Shown one piece after another: positions 5,954 through 12,301 of a DNA stretch of 12,301 nucleotides; position 1 is the stretch's first letter, and each line of letters opens with the position of its first letter. This stretch comes from Clostridiaceae bacterium. Lineage in GTDB: Bacteria; Bacillota; Clostridia; Oscillospirales; Acutalibacteraceae. The stretch covers positions 1 to 12,301 of the forward strand of contig JAEDML010000015.1 in NCBI GenBank assembly GCA_016303035.1. Direction: 5' to 3'. The notes beneath the pieces are model-generated. The model was given only the letters and a program-made list of their open reading frames with translations, was not told the DNA's origin and searched no databases. The position numbers and the translations under genes were made by a program.

Positions 5954-7261
5954 TTAAATTTTTTCAAAAATTTTTTCGGGCGCCTGTTTTTGCGGAGCTG
6001 TTCCCTGCTCCTCATCAAGCTTTTCACGGGCGTTTGCAAGCATAAGCTTAATACGGTTTTCCTGATTTACCTTTGTCGCTCCTGCGTCGTAATCAATAGC
6101 CACTATGTTCATATCGGGATTTTTGTCCTTAAGCGGCTTCATCATACCCTTTCCGCATATATGATTGGGCAGGCAGCCGAACGGCTGTGTGCAGACAATA
6201 TTATGTACACCGCTGTCGTTAAGCTCCAGCATCTCGGCAGGCAGCAGCCACCCCTCGCCCATTTTCGTACCGAAGCCTATATAACCTCTTATCAATTCCA
6301 TTGTATGCGTAATCGGCGTAGGCGGTGTAAAATTACTGTTATCCCTCATAAGGGCTATTATTTCCTTTTGCTGTTTTAAAAGAAAATTGAATACGAATTT
6401 CATAACCGGATATTTAATCCTGCCGATTCCGTAGAGCTTGTAATCGCTTATCTGCGATACAACGCAGTACATAAAGAAATCCAAGAGTCCCGGTACTACA
6501 ACCTCTGCGCCCTCGTCCACAAGAAACTTTTCAAGATTATTATTACCGAGCGGCGAATATTTTACATAAATTTCGCCTACCACGCCGACCTTTACCTTAG
6601 GCGTTTTTTTAAGCGGAATTTTTGAAAATTCGTCAAGCAAAATACGGCAGTTTTCCTTTACCTTTTTAAAGGAAATGCCCTCGCTCTGCATTTTTTCTGC
6701 GAGCATTACGGTAAGCTCGTCGGCAAGGCGTTCGCTCTGACCTTGGTTTAATTCGTAAGGCTTACACTCATTAACAAGGGTAAGCAGCATATCGCCGTAC
6801 ATTATTGCGTAGAAAATGCGGTGAAGTATAGGCACCGTAAGCTTAAAGCCGGGGTGCTTTTCAAGACCGCCGAGGTTAAAGGAAATTACCGGCACATAAG
6901 AATATCCCGCGCGTTCAAGCGCCTTTCTTAACAGGAAAATGTAGTTTGAAGCGCGGCAGCCGCCGCCTGTCTGAAAAAGAATAAGCGCCGTTTTTTTTGG
7001 GTCATATTTACCGCTTTTAAGGGCAGTTATAAACTGACCTATTACCAGAATTGCCGGATAGCAGGTATCGTTATGCACATACTTTAAGCCGGTTTCTATA
7101 ATTTCCTGTCCCTCGGTTTCAAGCAGCTCAAGGTCATAACCGTAACTTTTGAGCACCTCAATTATCAGCTTAAAGTGGCGGGGAAGCATATTGGGCACAA
7201 GTATTTTATATTCTTTTTTCATTTCCTTGGTAAACGGAATATATTTACGCTGTTCCTTCAC
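5954..7261 (-). CDS. HgdB-like 2-hydroxyacyl-CoA dehydratase-related protein, partner of the activase
   Basis: This cytosolic protein of about 435 residues belongs to the group that accompanies, or is fused to, large acyl-CoA dehydratase activases. The N-terminal part (YKILVPNMLP, then DTCYPAILVIGQ at about 65-76) resembles a segment of the upstream protein. A GGGCRASNY motif follows (99-107), and a C-terminal cysteine group is seen in CTQPFGCLPNHICGKG (357-372). Conserved Cys residues at 67, 102, 357, 363 and 369 could ligate an iron-sulfur cluster, as in HgdB-type proteins; that is inference. The start is GTG at 7259-7261, with GGAGGAGG 9 bases upstream; the GTG at 7268-7270 lies too close to this site. 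It overlaps the activase gene by 17 bases. Substrate and reaction are unknown; the product could be an electron-transfer or double-cubane-type reductase component. Confidence 0.85.
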   Translation of the reverse strand: MKEQRKYIPFTKEMKKEYKILVPNMLPRHFKLIIEVLKSYGYDLELLETEGQEIIETGLKYVHNDTCYPAILVIGQFITALKSGKYDPKKTALILFQTGGGCRASNYIFLLRKALERAGYSYVPVISFNLGGLEKHPGFKLTVPILHRIFYAIMYGDMLLTLVNECKPYELNQGQSERLADELTVMLAEKMQSEGISFKKVKENCRILLDEFSKIPLKKTPKVKVGVVGEIYVKYSPLGNNNLEKFLVDEGAEVVVPGLLDFFMYCVVSQISDYKLYGIGRIKYPVMKFVFNFLLKQQKEIIALMRDNSNFTPPTPITHTMELIRGYIGFGTKMGEGWLLPAEMLELNDSGVHNIVCTQPFGCLPNHICGKGMMKPLKDKNPDMNIVAIDYDAGATKVNQENRIKLMLANAREKLDEEQGTAPQKQAPEKIFEKI

Positions 7262-10211
7262 CTGCTTCACCCTCCTCCAAGGCGCCGAGAAGACTTCTCA
7301 GTCTGATTTTTACCGCGCCTAAATTTGTAATTTCATCAATTTTTATCTGTGTATAGTATTTTCCGCTGTGCTCAAGTATTGAACGCACCTCATCGGTAGT
7401 TATGGCGTCAACTCCGCAGCCGAAGGAAACTAACTGAACAAGCTGTGTATCGTTATGCTCCGAGGCGTATTTTGCGGCGCGGTAAAGTCTTGCGTGGTAG
7501 GTCCACTGGTTAAGCACCTTTACCGTCTGCGGCTTTGAAAGCTTAAAAATACTGTCCTCGCTTACAACGACAAAGCCTAACGAATTGGCAAGCTTATCAA
7601 TTCCGTGCCCGATTTCCGCATCAATATGGTAAGGCCTTCCTGCAAGTATCATAATTCTTCTGCCGTTGCGTCTTGCATAATTTAAAGCCTCTTCCCCCTT
7701 GCTTTGCACAGCAGACATATAAGCATTATACTGTGACATACCGAAATCGACCGCTTTTTTAACCTCCTGCCTTTTTATGTCGGGATAATAGTCGGAAAGA
7801 TAGCCGTAAAGCTCCTTTGTAAGCTGGGCTTTACTGTTAATATTAAGATACGGATACAGGAATTTAACGCTTTTAAGCTCTTCCACATTCCCTTTTAACA
7901 GTTCGGAATAGTACGCAACAACAGGACAGTTATAATGATTATCCGAATCCTTTTCATCCATATTGAAGGTAAGACAAGGATAGAATATTGCGTCGACTCC
8001 CTCCCCGATAAGCTCGGCAATATGGCCGTGCATTATTTTAGCAGGATAGCAGGCGGTATCCGACGGTATTGAGAACTGTCCCTTTTCATATGTATGCCGA
8101 GTTGACATAGGCGATACAACAACCTCAAAGCCGAGCGAGGTAAAAATACCGTGCCAAAGCGGAAGCAACTCGTACATTCCGAGAGCTAAGGGCAATCCCA
8201 ATTTACCGCGTCCGCCCTTTTGTGATTTAAGTCCCGTAAGATAATTACGCTTAAACTCGTAAAGATTAGGCAGCTCGTCTTCGCGTGTTCCCTGACCGAG
8301 TCCTTTTTCGCACTGATTGCCCGATATAAAACGCTTGCCGTCGCCGAACATATTAACCGTCAGCCTGCAATGGTTGGTACAACCGTTGCAAACTGCGGAT
8401 TTTGCGGTGTGCGTAAAGCCTTTCAGTGCTTCCGCTGTAATTACGGAAGATTTAGCCGCACGCTTTGAATAAAGCGCCGCGCCGTAGGCTCCCATAAGTC
8501 CCGCGATGGCAGGGCGTATAACATCGTGCCCGATTTCACGCTCAAACGCGCGCAGTACCGCGTCATTGTAAAAGGTACCTCCCTGAACAACTATGTTTTC
8601 CCCAAGTTCCTCTGCGCTTGAAGCGCGTATTACCTTATAAATTGCATTTTTTACAACGCTTATCGAAAGTCCTGCGGAGATATCCTCAACCGTTGCGCCG
8701 TCCTTTTGGGACTGCTTAACCGAGGAATTCATAAAGACGGTGCAGCGGCTACCGAGATTAACGGGCGCCTTTGCGTGAAGACCTTTCTCGGCAAATTCCG
8801 ATATTTGATAGCCCATTGCCTTTGCAAAGGTTTCAAGGAACGAGCCGCAGCCCGAAGAACACGCTTCGTTAAGCATTATACTGTCAATAGCGCCGTTTTT
8901 TATCTTAAAGCACTTAATATCCTGACCGCCTATATCGAGAATAAAATCTACATTCGGCTGAAAATATTTTGCGGCGGTGTAATGGGCGATGGTCTCAACC
9001 AAGCCGTAATCCACAGAAAAAGCATGTTTTATAAGCTCCTCGCCGTAGCCTGTAACGGCCGAGCCTTTTATTTTAATCCTGTTTTGGCAAAGAGAATAAA
9101 TTTTTTCAAGCTGTTCCCTTACAATTTCTACGGGGTTGCCCTGATTTGAGGCGTAAAAAGAATATAAAATATCGTTGTTTTCCGACAGAAGTACAAGCTT
9201 TGTAGTGGTTGAGCCGCAGTCTATTCCGAGGTATGCTCCGCCCTTGTACGAGGATATGTCGCCGCTCGGCACTCCTGCCTTTGCATGGCGTTTTCTGAAG
9301 CGCTCATAATCTTCATCGCTTGAAAACAGCGGTTCAAGCCTTCCTGCCGACGATGTTACATTTTTAGCCTTAACAACGCGGGCTATTAAATCATCAGCCG
9401 TATAGGCGCGGTTTTCCTTTTCGGCATATATTGAAGCGCCCATAGCAACCGCAAATCTGCCGTATTCCGGGAAGATTGCATTCTCTTCATCGAGTTTAAG
9501 CGTTTCCTTAAAGCGGCGGCGAAGTCCCTTACAGTAGTAAAGCGGACCGCCCAAAAACAGCACCTTACCCTCAATTTTCCTGCCTTGTGCAAGACCTGCT
9601 ATGGTTTGATTTACAACCGCCTGGTATATGCTTGCGGCAACATCCTCCTTGCGCGCGCCCTGATTAAGCAAAGGCTGAATATCAGTCTTTGCAAAAACGC
9701 CGCATCTTGAAGCTATCGGATACAGTCTTCCGGCGTCCATACTCAGCCTGTCAAGCTCATCAACCGTTATATTAAGCAGGGTTGCCATCTGGTCGATAAA
9801 GGCGCCCGTGCCGCCGGCACAGCTGCCGTTCATACGCTCGTCAATACCGCCGTCGAAAAATATGATTTTAGCGTCCTCACCGCCGAGCTCTATAACGCAG
9901 GAGGCATCGGGTTCCTTACTCTTTATAACCTCGCCTGTCGCAAAAACCTCCTGAACAAAGGGTATGCCTGCGGCCTCGGCAAGGCCTAAGCCTGCGGAGC
10001 CTGAAATCGCCGTATCCATATAAGCGGTCCCCGCGACCGATTTTACAAGCTGTAAAATCTCTGCGGTTTTCTCGCGCACCTGCGAAAAATGGCGTTCATA
10101 TCTTTCAAGCAGAATATCGTCTCCGCGGCGCAGAACGACCTTGGCGGTGGTAGATCCGATATCTATGCCGAGAGAAAGTCCGCTCCCATTGTTAAAACCA
10201 CTGTTAAACAT
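7245..10211 (-). CDS. Large tandem acyl-CoA dehydratase activase (two BcrAD/BadFG ATPase domains plus HgdB-like region)
   Basis: The family couples ATP hydrolysis to injection of a low-potential electron into a partner enzyme through a [4Fe-4S] cluster. In 988 residues there are two ASKHA ATPase domains. The first has GIDIGSTTAK (15-24), ELGGEDAK (108-115), NGSCAGGTGAF (128-138) and SRCGVF (168-173). The second has GIDCGSTTTK (329-338), DIGGQDIK (426-433), NEACSSGCGSF (448-458) and SRCTVF (488-493). In both, the two key Cys are 39 residues apart (131/170 and 451/490), the spacing of Cys127/Cys166 in HgdC. A Cys cluster follows (608, 611, 615, 634), then a DUF2229/HgdB-like region (about 670-960) with DTACYPAK (718-725). 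ATG at 10209-10211 follows AGGGGAAG. Its physiological substrate is not known and no dehydratase subunits adjoin it. Confidence 0.92.
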   Translation of the reverse strand: MFNSGFNNGSGLSLGIDIGSTTAKVVLRRGDDILLERYERHFSQVREKTAEILQLVKSVAGTAYMDTAISGSAGLGLAEAAGIPFVQEVFATGEVIKSKEPDASCVIELGGEDAKIIFFDGGIDERMNGSCAGGTGAFIDQMATLLNITVDELDRLSMDAGRLYPIASRCGVFAKTDIQPLLNQGARKEDVAASIYQAVVNQTIAGLAQGRKIEGKVLFLGGPLYYCKGLRRRFKETLKLDEENAIFPEYGRFAVAMGASIYAEKENRAYTADDLIARVVKAKNVTSSAGRLEPLFSSDEDYERFRKRHAKAGVPSGDISSYKGGAYLGIDCGSTTTKLVLLSENNDILYSFYASNQGNPVEIVREQLEKIYSLCQNRIKIKGSAVTGYGEELIKHAFSVDYGLVETIAHYTAAKYFQPNVDFILDIGGQDIKCFKIKNGAIDSIMLNEACSSGCGSFLETFAKAMGYQISEFAEKGLHAKAPVNLGSRCTVFMNSSVKQSQKDGATVEDISAGLSISVVKNAIYKVIRASSAEELGENIVVQGGTFYNDAVLRAFEREIGHDVIRPAIAGLMGAYGAALYSKRAAKSSVITAEALKGFTHTAKSAVCNGCTNHCRLTVNMFGDGKRFISGNQCEKGLGQGTREDELPNLYEFKRNYLTGLKSQKGGRGKLGLPLALGMYELLPLWHGIFTSLGFEVVVSPMSTRHTYEKGQFSIPSDTACYPAKIMHGHIAELIGEGVDAIFYPCLTFNMDEKDSDNHYNCPVVAYYSELLKGNVEELKSVKFLYPYLNINSKAQLTKELYGYLSDYYPDIKRQEVKKAVDFGMSQYNAYMSAVQSKGEEALNYARRNGRRIMILAGRPYHIDAEIGHGIDKLANSLGFVVVSEDSIFKLSKPQTVKVLNQWTYHARLYRAAKYASEHNDTQLVQLVSFGCGVDAITTDEVRSILEHSGKYYTQIKIDEITNLGAVKIRLRSLLGALEEGEAGEGTA

Positions 10212-10270
10212 ATTTCTTCCCCTGAACTGACATTATTTTCAAAAGCGGCATTATGCGTTTATTCTAATTG

Positions 10271-10299
10271 ATTATACCACAAATTTATTAAAATTTCAT
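10271..10299 (-). promoter_or_regulatory. Promoter of the activase operon
   Basis: On the minus strand a perfect TATAAT (10271-10276) with an extended TGG just upstream is preceded at 17 bases by ATGAAA (10294-10299), 4 of 6 to the -35 consensus. The predicted start is near 10264, giving a leader of about 50 bases before the activase ATG. Confidence 0.65.
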
Positions 10300-10320
10300 T
10301 AACTGTAATTTTAGATAATT

Positions 10321-10350
10321 TAAAAAGCAGCCTGCAAATACAGGCTGCTG
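10321..10350 (-). terminator. Intrinsic terminator after the HPrK-like/PqqD/S26 operon
   Basis: A perfect 9-base-pair GC-rich stem (10326-10334 with 10341-10349) and 6-base loop is followed by a U-tract (10322-10326) on the minus strand. It lies 17 bases after the S26 gene stop codon and upstream of the activase promoter, so the two operons are independent. Confidence 0.9.
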
Positions 10351-10366
10351 ATTAAAAACGCCGTTT

Positions 10367-10867
10367 TTATGCCTTGATTTTAAGAATCCTGACAAGCTTA
10401 CGGTATACCCTTGCGCTGAACCTATACAGCTTAAAGTACAACTTTCTTAAGGGCAGAACACCCATCCAAAATTTCACATAGCGTCTGTATTTATCCGAAT
10501 CGCACTCATATCTAACACCCTTGCGTATAAACGCCTTGGCAAGCGCTACTATCTGATCCGGCTGTATACCGTATTCCTTTGTCACCTGCGCGTCCCCCAG
10601 CATGGTATAAGCGCCGTCTTTGACATCTACTATTCGGTGGAGCACATATTTACCGTTTCTTCGCACATAAAGCGGAACATCTCCGACTTTAAGATTGTCG
10701 GCATCGGCCTTTACAAGTACGACCTGATCCCTGCGGTCTTTAAGAAAAGGGCGCATACTGTTGCCGGTAACGGTGATTATAACCTCGCTGCCGCCCGAAA
10801 TACACTGTGTTATAACAGGAGAAAGCTCCTGCATTGAAAGACTTACCGTTTTCTGCATCTTAATCAA
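10367..10867 (-). CDS. S24/S26 signal-peptidase-like protein, Ser/His type, PqqD-associated
   Basis: A 166-residue member of the signal-peptidase-like serine protease fold. The catalytic Ser lies in GNSMRP (Ser37). The second conserved site, VLHRIV, has His77 where bacterial type I signal peptidases have Lys, as in the SipW/eukaryotic Sec11 group; GDVPLYV (62-68) and MLGDA (89-93) also fit. Unlike true signal peptidases it has no N-terminal membrane anchor. Instead the last 38 residues are rich in Lys, Arg and aromatic residues and may bind membrane as an amphipathic helix. The start shown is TTG with AAAAGGA 5 bases upstream. ATG at 10856-10858, one base past the PqqD gene stop, is a serious alternative (163 residues). 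The genes are evidently coupled. A role in cleaving a small peptide handled by the PqqD protein is inference. Confidence 0.8.
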   Translation of the reverse strand: MIKMQKTVSLSMQELSPVITQCISGGSEVIITVTGNSMRPFLKDRRDQVVLVKADADNLKVGDVPLYVRRNGKYVLHRIVDVKDGAYTMLGDAQVTKEYGIQPDQIVALAKAFIRKGVRYECDSDKYRRYVKFWMGVLPLRKLYFKLYRFSARVYRKLVRILKIKA

Positions 10868-11123
10868 GCAGATCCTTTTCTTTTAAAGTATTAACAAAGG
10901 CGTGAACATCCCTTTCGGCGGTTTCCCTATCTACATCATACTCGCTTAAAATTGCCTCTACAAGCTCCTGCTCGGTTTTTTCATCATTAAGCTGTTCCCA
11001 TATAAATTCGCCGGTTTCATTAAGCGTGATAAGTCCCCTGAAATCGACCGTCTGCGCTCCGACGGGGACAACAACACACTCGTCCCCCAGTTTGCTCTTT
11101 ATAAAGCCTTCTTTTAATTTCAT
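10860..11123 (-). CDS. PqqD-family peptide-binding chaperone (RiPP recognition element-like)
   Basis: PqqD proteins are small winged-helix-like domains that bind leader peptides and present them to modifying enzymes. The 87 residues match the family size. They carry the typical ITLNETGEFIWEQL (32-45), in which the Asn-Glu-Thr-Gly stretch is the family hallmark, followed by an acidic helical C-terminal half (EQELVEAILSEYDVD, 51-65). The ATG at 11121-11123 follows AGGCAGG by about 9 bases, and the gene starts 19 bases after the HPr-kinase-like gene and overlaps or abuts the S26 gene. No precursor peptide gene was found beside it, so the client is unknown. Confidence 0.88.
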   Translation of the reverse strand: MKLKEGFIKSKLGDECVVVPVGAQTVDFRGLITLNETGEFIWEQLNDEKTEQELVEAILSEYDVDRETAERDVHAFVNTLKEKDLLD

Positions 11124-11142
11124 AGTAAATAACCTGCCTTTA

Positions 11143-12009
11143 TTAAAGAATTATCTCATTATAAACGGTTTGAACCGCTTCATCGCTGATATTGCACTTC
11201 AACCTGTACACAGGAATACCGCGGTCATAAATTTTTTTTATGAATTCCACGGTGCGCGCGCCCACCTCTCCGTCATAAAACGGATTCGGAAGCTGGCGCG
11301 AAAGATTTAAAACACTGTCCGAAATGCTCATACGCTCTATGCTGTTTTGCTCTGCCCGCTCTATAAATACAATAGCTTTAAGAGGCTCGCGGACATTGAC
11401 GTTCAAATCGGTCTTGCCGCTCCAAGGCGTACCGTAAATATAAGCCTTGTCCCCATGGAACCTGACCGCCGGCTTATCATCGTTTACGATTACAACATCG
11501 TCCCCGAATTTCTTTTTCCAAAGCGAGACATGGGTCGACTTGCCCGTTCCCGGGTCTGCCGAAAAGACAATTCCGTTATGCTTATATGCCATTGCCGAGC
11601 TGTGCAGAACCGTACCTCCGAGATATGTAATTCGGTTAGCGAACATAAATCCCGTGTAGAGATATTCCCAATCGGTAGTACCGAGATTAAGATAGGTCAT
11701 ACCCTTTTTAAGCTCGATTCTTACCTTGGTATAATCCGAATTGTAATAAATAGCATACGGTATACTGCCCGTTTTTTGAGATTTAATATATCTGCAAAAT
11801 CCGCCGCCCGGTAGCTTAACAATACGGGAAGCCTTTATTTGACTGCAAAGCTCGCCTTCAGGCTCGTTAATTTCATCAAGAAGAGCGGTTTCCATATACA
11901 TATCAGGCTCGGTATCCTGACAGACATAATCGCGGTACCGTCTGTCAAAAAAATCGGTATCGCCGCTTACAATACTGATATGTAATCCCGCAACGCAAAT
12001 CGTCTTCAC
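11143..12009 (-). CDS. HPr-kinase-like P-loop protein, PqqD-associated
   Basis: A 288-residue protein whose C-terminal half resembles the catalytic domain of HPr kinase/phosphorylase: LHSSAM (135-140), Walker A ADPGTGKST (151-159), the acidic NDDKP (176-180) and YGTPWSGK (192-199). The N-terminal half (1-120) is not the HPrK-N domain of the true enzyme and I do not recognise it. True HPrK proteins phosphorylate HPr in carbon catabolite control. Diverged homologues next to PqqD genes instead belong to peptide systems, including lasso-peptide kinases and the HPr-rel-A group. The phospho-acceptor here is unknown. The start is GTG at 12007-12009 with GGTGA about 5 bases upstream. It is the first gene of the three-gene operon. 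Confidence 0.85.
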   Translation of the reverse strand: MKTICVAGLHISIVSGDTDFFDRRYRDYVCQDTEPDMYMETALLDEINEPEGELCSQIKASRIVKLPGGGFCRYIKSQKTGSIPYAIYYNSDYTKVRIELKKGMTYLNLGTTDWEYLYTGFMFANRITYLGGTVLHSSAMAYKHNGIVFSADPGTGKSTHVSLWKKKFGDDVVIVNDDKPAVRFHGDKAYIYGTPWSGKTDLNVNVREPLKAIVFIERAEQNSIERMSISDSVLNLSRQLPNPFYDGEVGARTVEFIKKIYDRGIPVYRLKCNISDEAVQTVYNEIIL

Positions 12010-12046
12010 AAATTCACCGCTTCCCGTATTTTTATAATTCTAAATC

Positions 12047-12075
12047 ATTATATCAAATTTACTTCATTAAGTCTA
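12047..12075 (-). promoter_or_regulatory. Promoter of the HPrK-like/PqqD/S26 operon
   Basis: A perfect TATAAT (12047-12052) with TGA immediately upstream (extended -10) is 17 bases from TAGACT (12070-12075), 4 of 6 to the -35 consensus. The predicted start near 12040 leaves a leader of about 30 bases. Confidence 0.7.
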
Positions 12076-12100
12076 CAAGTTTATAAAATTTTTTATCTGC

Positions 12101-12128
12101 TTGAATTAGCCGCGAGGTATGTTATAAT
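12101..12128 (+). promoter_or_regulatory. Promoter-like sequence facing into the 3' end of the carboxypeptidase gene
   Basis: On the plus strand TTGAAT (12101-12106) and a perfect TATAAT (12123-12128) with an extended TGT are 16 bases apart. There is no plus-strand gene downstream, so if active it would make an antisense RNA against the carboxypeptidase gene end. AT-rich intergenic DNA gives such matches by chance. Confidence 0.3.
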
Positions 12129-12166
12129 ATTAACGCTGATTGTTGTCAGTACCAATATAATCGCGG
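12110..12166 (-). repeat. Imperfect inverted repeat in the intergenic region after the carboxypeptidase gene
   Basis: CCGCGA (12110-12115) pairs with TCGCGG (12161-12166), then TTATA (12122-12126) pairs with TATAA (12156-12160) across a 6-base bulge, and a small internal hairpin lies at 12136-12149. It begins one base after the carboxypeptidase stop codon. Without a U-tract it is not a standard intrinsic terminator, but it could end or protect that message. Confidence 0.4.
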
Positions 12167-12301
12167 TTACATTATAACGGTAAGCATCAGCATTTCCTTT
12201 ACGGTATTGTAAATTGCGTCAATATCCGATACAGGCAGAGGATTTTTGCCGAGCCCCAGCTCAACCGTAAAACCCGGGCGGTTAAATTCCTCTATAAACC
12301 A
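12167..12301 (-). CDS. M14-family zinc carboxypeptidase, C-terminal 44 residues, cut by window edge
   Basis: The frame reads through the window edge and ends with TAA at 12167-12169. The visible residues include RPGFTVELGLGKNPLPVSDI, where the Glu in TVEL matches the catalytic glutamate of the M14 fold, and the following NPLP pattern is typical of the peptidoglycan-acting members (gamma-D-glutamyl-diamino acid endopeptidase type). The protein would cleave a C-terminal amide bond with a bound zinc, probably in the cell envelope or in spores. The zinc ligands and any signal peptide are outside the window, so the subfamily is uncertain. Confidence 0.75.
   Translation of the reverse strand, partial: WFIEEFNRPGFTVELGLGKNPLPVSDIDAIYNTVKEMLMLTVIM

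Noticed and set aside
5909..6379. 156-codon plus-strand reading frame
   Set aside because: Antisense to the HgdB-like gene and its promoter; no family features.
5954..7270. The split between the two activase-operon genes read as a frameshift
   Set aside because: The second gene has its own GTG start with a strong GGAGGAGG site, and separate two-gene forms are common, so a real gene boundary is more likely.
8706..9149. 147-codon plus-strand reading frame
   Set aside because: Antisense shadow of the second activase domain, whose conserved motifs (NEACSSGCGSF, SRCTVF) occupy this DNA.
10354..10368. Short palindrome AAAAACGCCGTTTTT at the S26 gene end
   Set aside because: It has almost no loop and overlaps the stop codon; the adjacent GC-rich hairpin with a U-tract is the real terminator.
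11347..11814. 155-codon plus-strand reading frame
   Set aside because: Antisense to the HPr-kinase-like gene over its Walker A region; shadow frame.
12096..12155. 20-codon TTG-started frame on the minus strand upstream of the HPrK-like gene, considered as a precursor peptide
   Set aside because: No ribosome binding site, it lies upstream of the mapped promoter elements and overlaps the inverted repeat; nothing precursor-like in its sequence.

Overview
The window looks like a chromosomal segment of a spore-forming, low-to-middling GC Firmicute, most likely an anaerobic clostridium of the Oscillospiraceae type. The evidence is a partial spoIIR sporulation gene, Gram-positive style ribosome binding sites with several TTG and GTG starts, a T-box leader, and an oxygen-sensitive 2-hydroxyacyl-CoA dehydratase activase system. 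Every gene found is on the minus strand, so the layout below follows transcription from the high coordinates to the low ones. The assignment to a group is inference.

12301-12167: the 3' end of an M14-family zinc carboxypeptidase gene. 12009-10367: a compact three-gene operon with its own promoter (12047-12075) and intrinsic terminator (10321-10350). It encodes an HPr-kinase-like P-loop protein, a PqqD-type peptide-binding chaperone, and an S24/S26 signal-peptidase-like protein with a Ser/His rather than Ser/Lys arrangement. This resembles the kinase plus PqqD core of peptide-modifying systems, but no precursor peptide or recognisable modifying enzyme is in view. It is the best candidate here for a poorly described system.

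10211-5954: a two-gene operon from an extended -10 promoter (10271-10299). It encodes a 988-residue tandem acyl-CoA dehydratase activase (two ASKHA ATPase domains, both with the iron-sulfur cysteines, plus a C-terminal HgdB-like region) and a roughly 435-residue HgdB-like partner. No substrate dehydratase subunits or CoA enzymes are adjacent.

5945-2681: a tryptophan-responsive transport operon. A promoter (5917-5945) leads into a complete T-box riboswitch with a UGG specifier codon and a UGGC tRNA-acceptor-binding sequence, both matching tRNA-Trp. The genes are a lipoprotein substrate-binding protein, a permease and an ATPase (TrpXYZ-like). The three proteins, 896 residues together, contain no tryptophan. 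A GC-rich hairpin separates the binding-protein gene from the permease gene, and a perfect hairpin terminator follows the ATPase gene.

2746-231: a second operon whose strong promoter overlaps the terminator of the transport operon. It carries three overlapping genes: a VanZ-family membrane protein, an EamA/DMT transporter and ispE (isoprenoid MEP pathway). 236-1: a forespore sigma-F/G-like promoter across the ispE stop codon, followed by the 5' part of spoIIR, which runs off the window.

No tRNA, rRNA, CRISPR array, insertion sequence or phage gene was seen.
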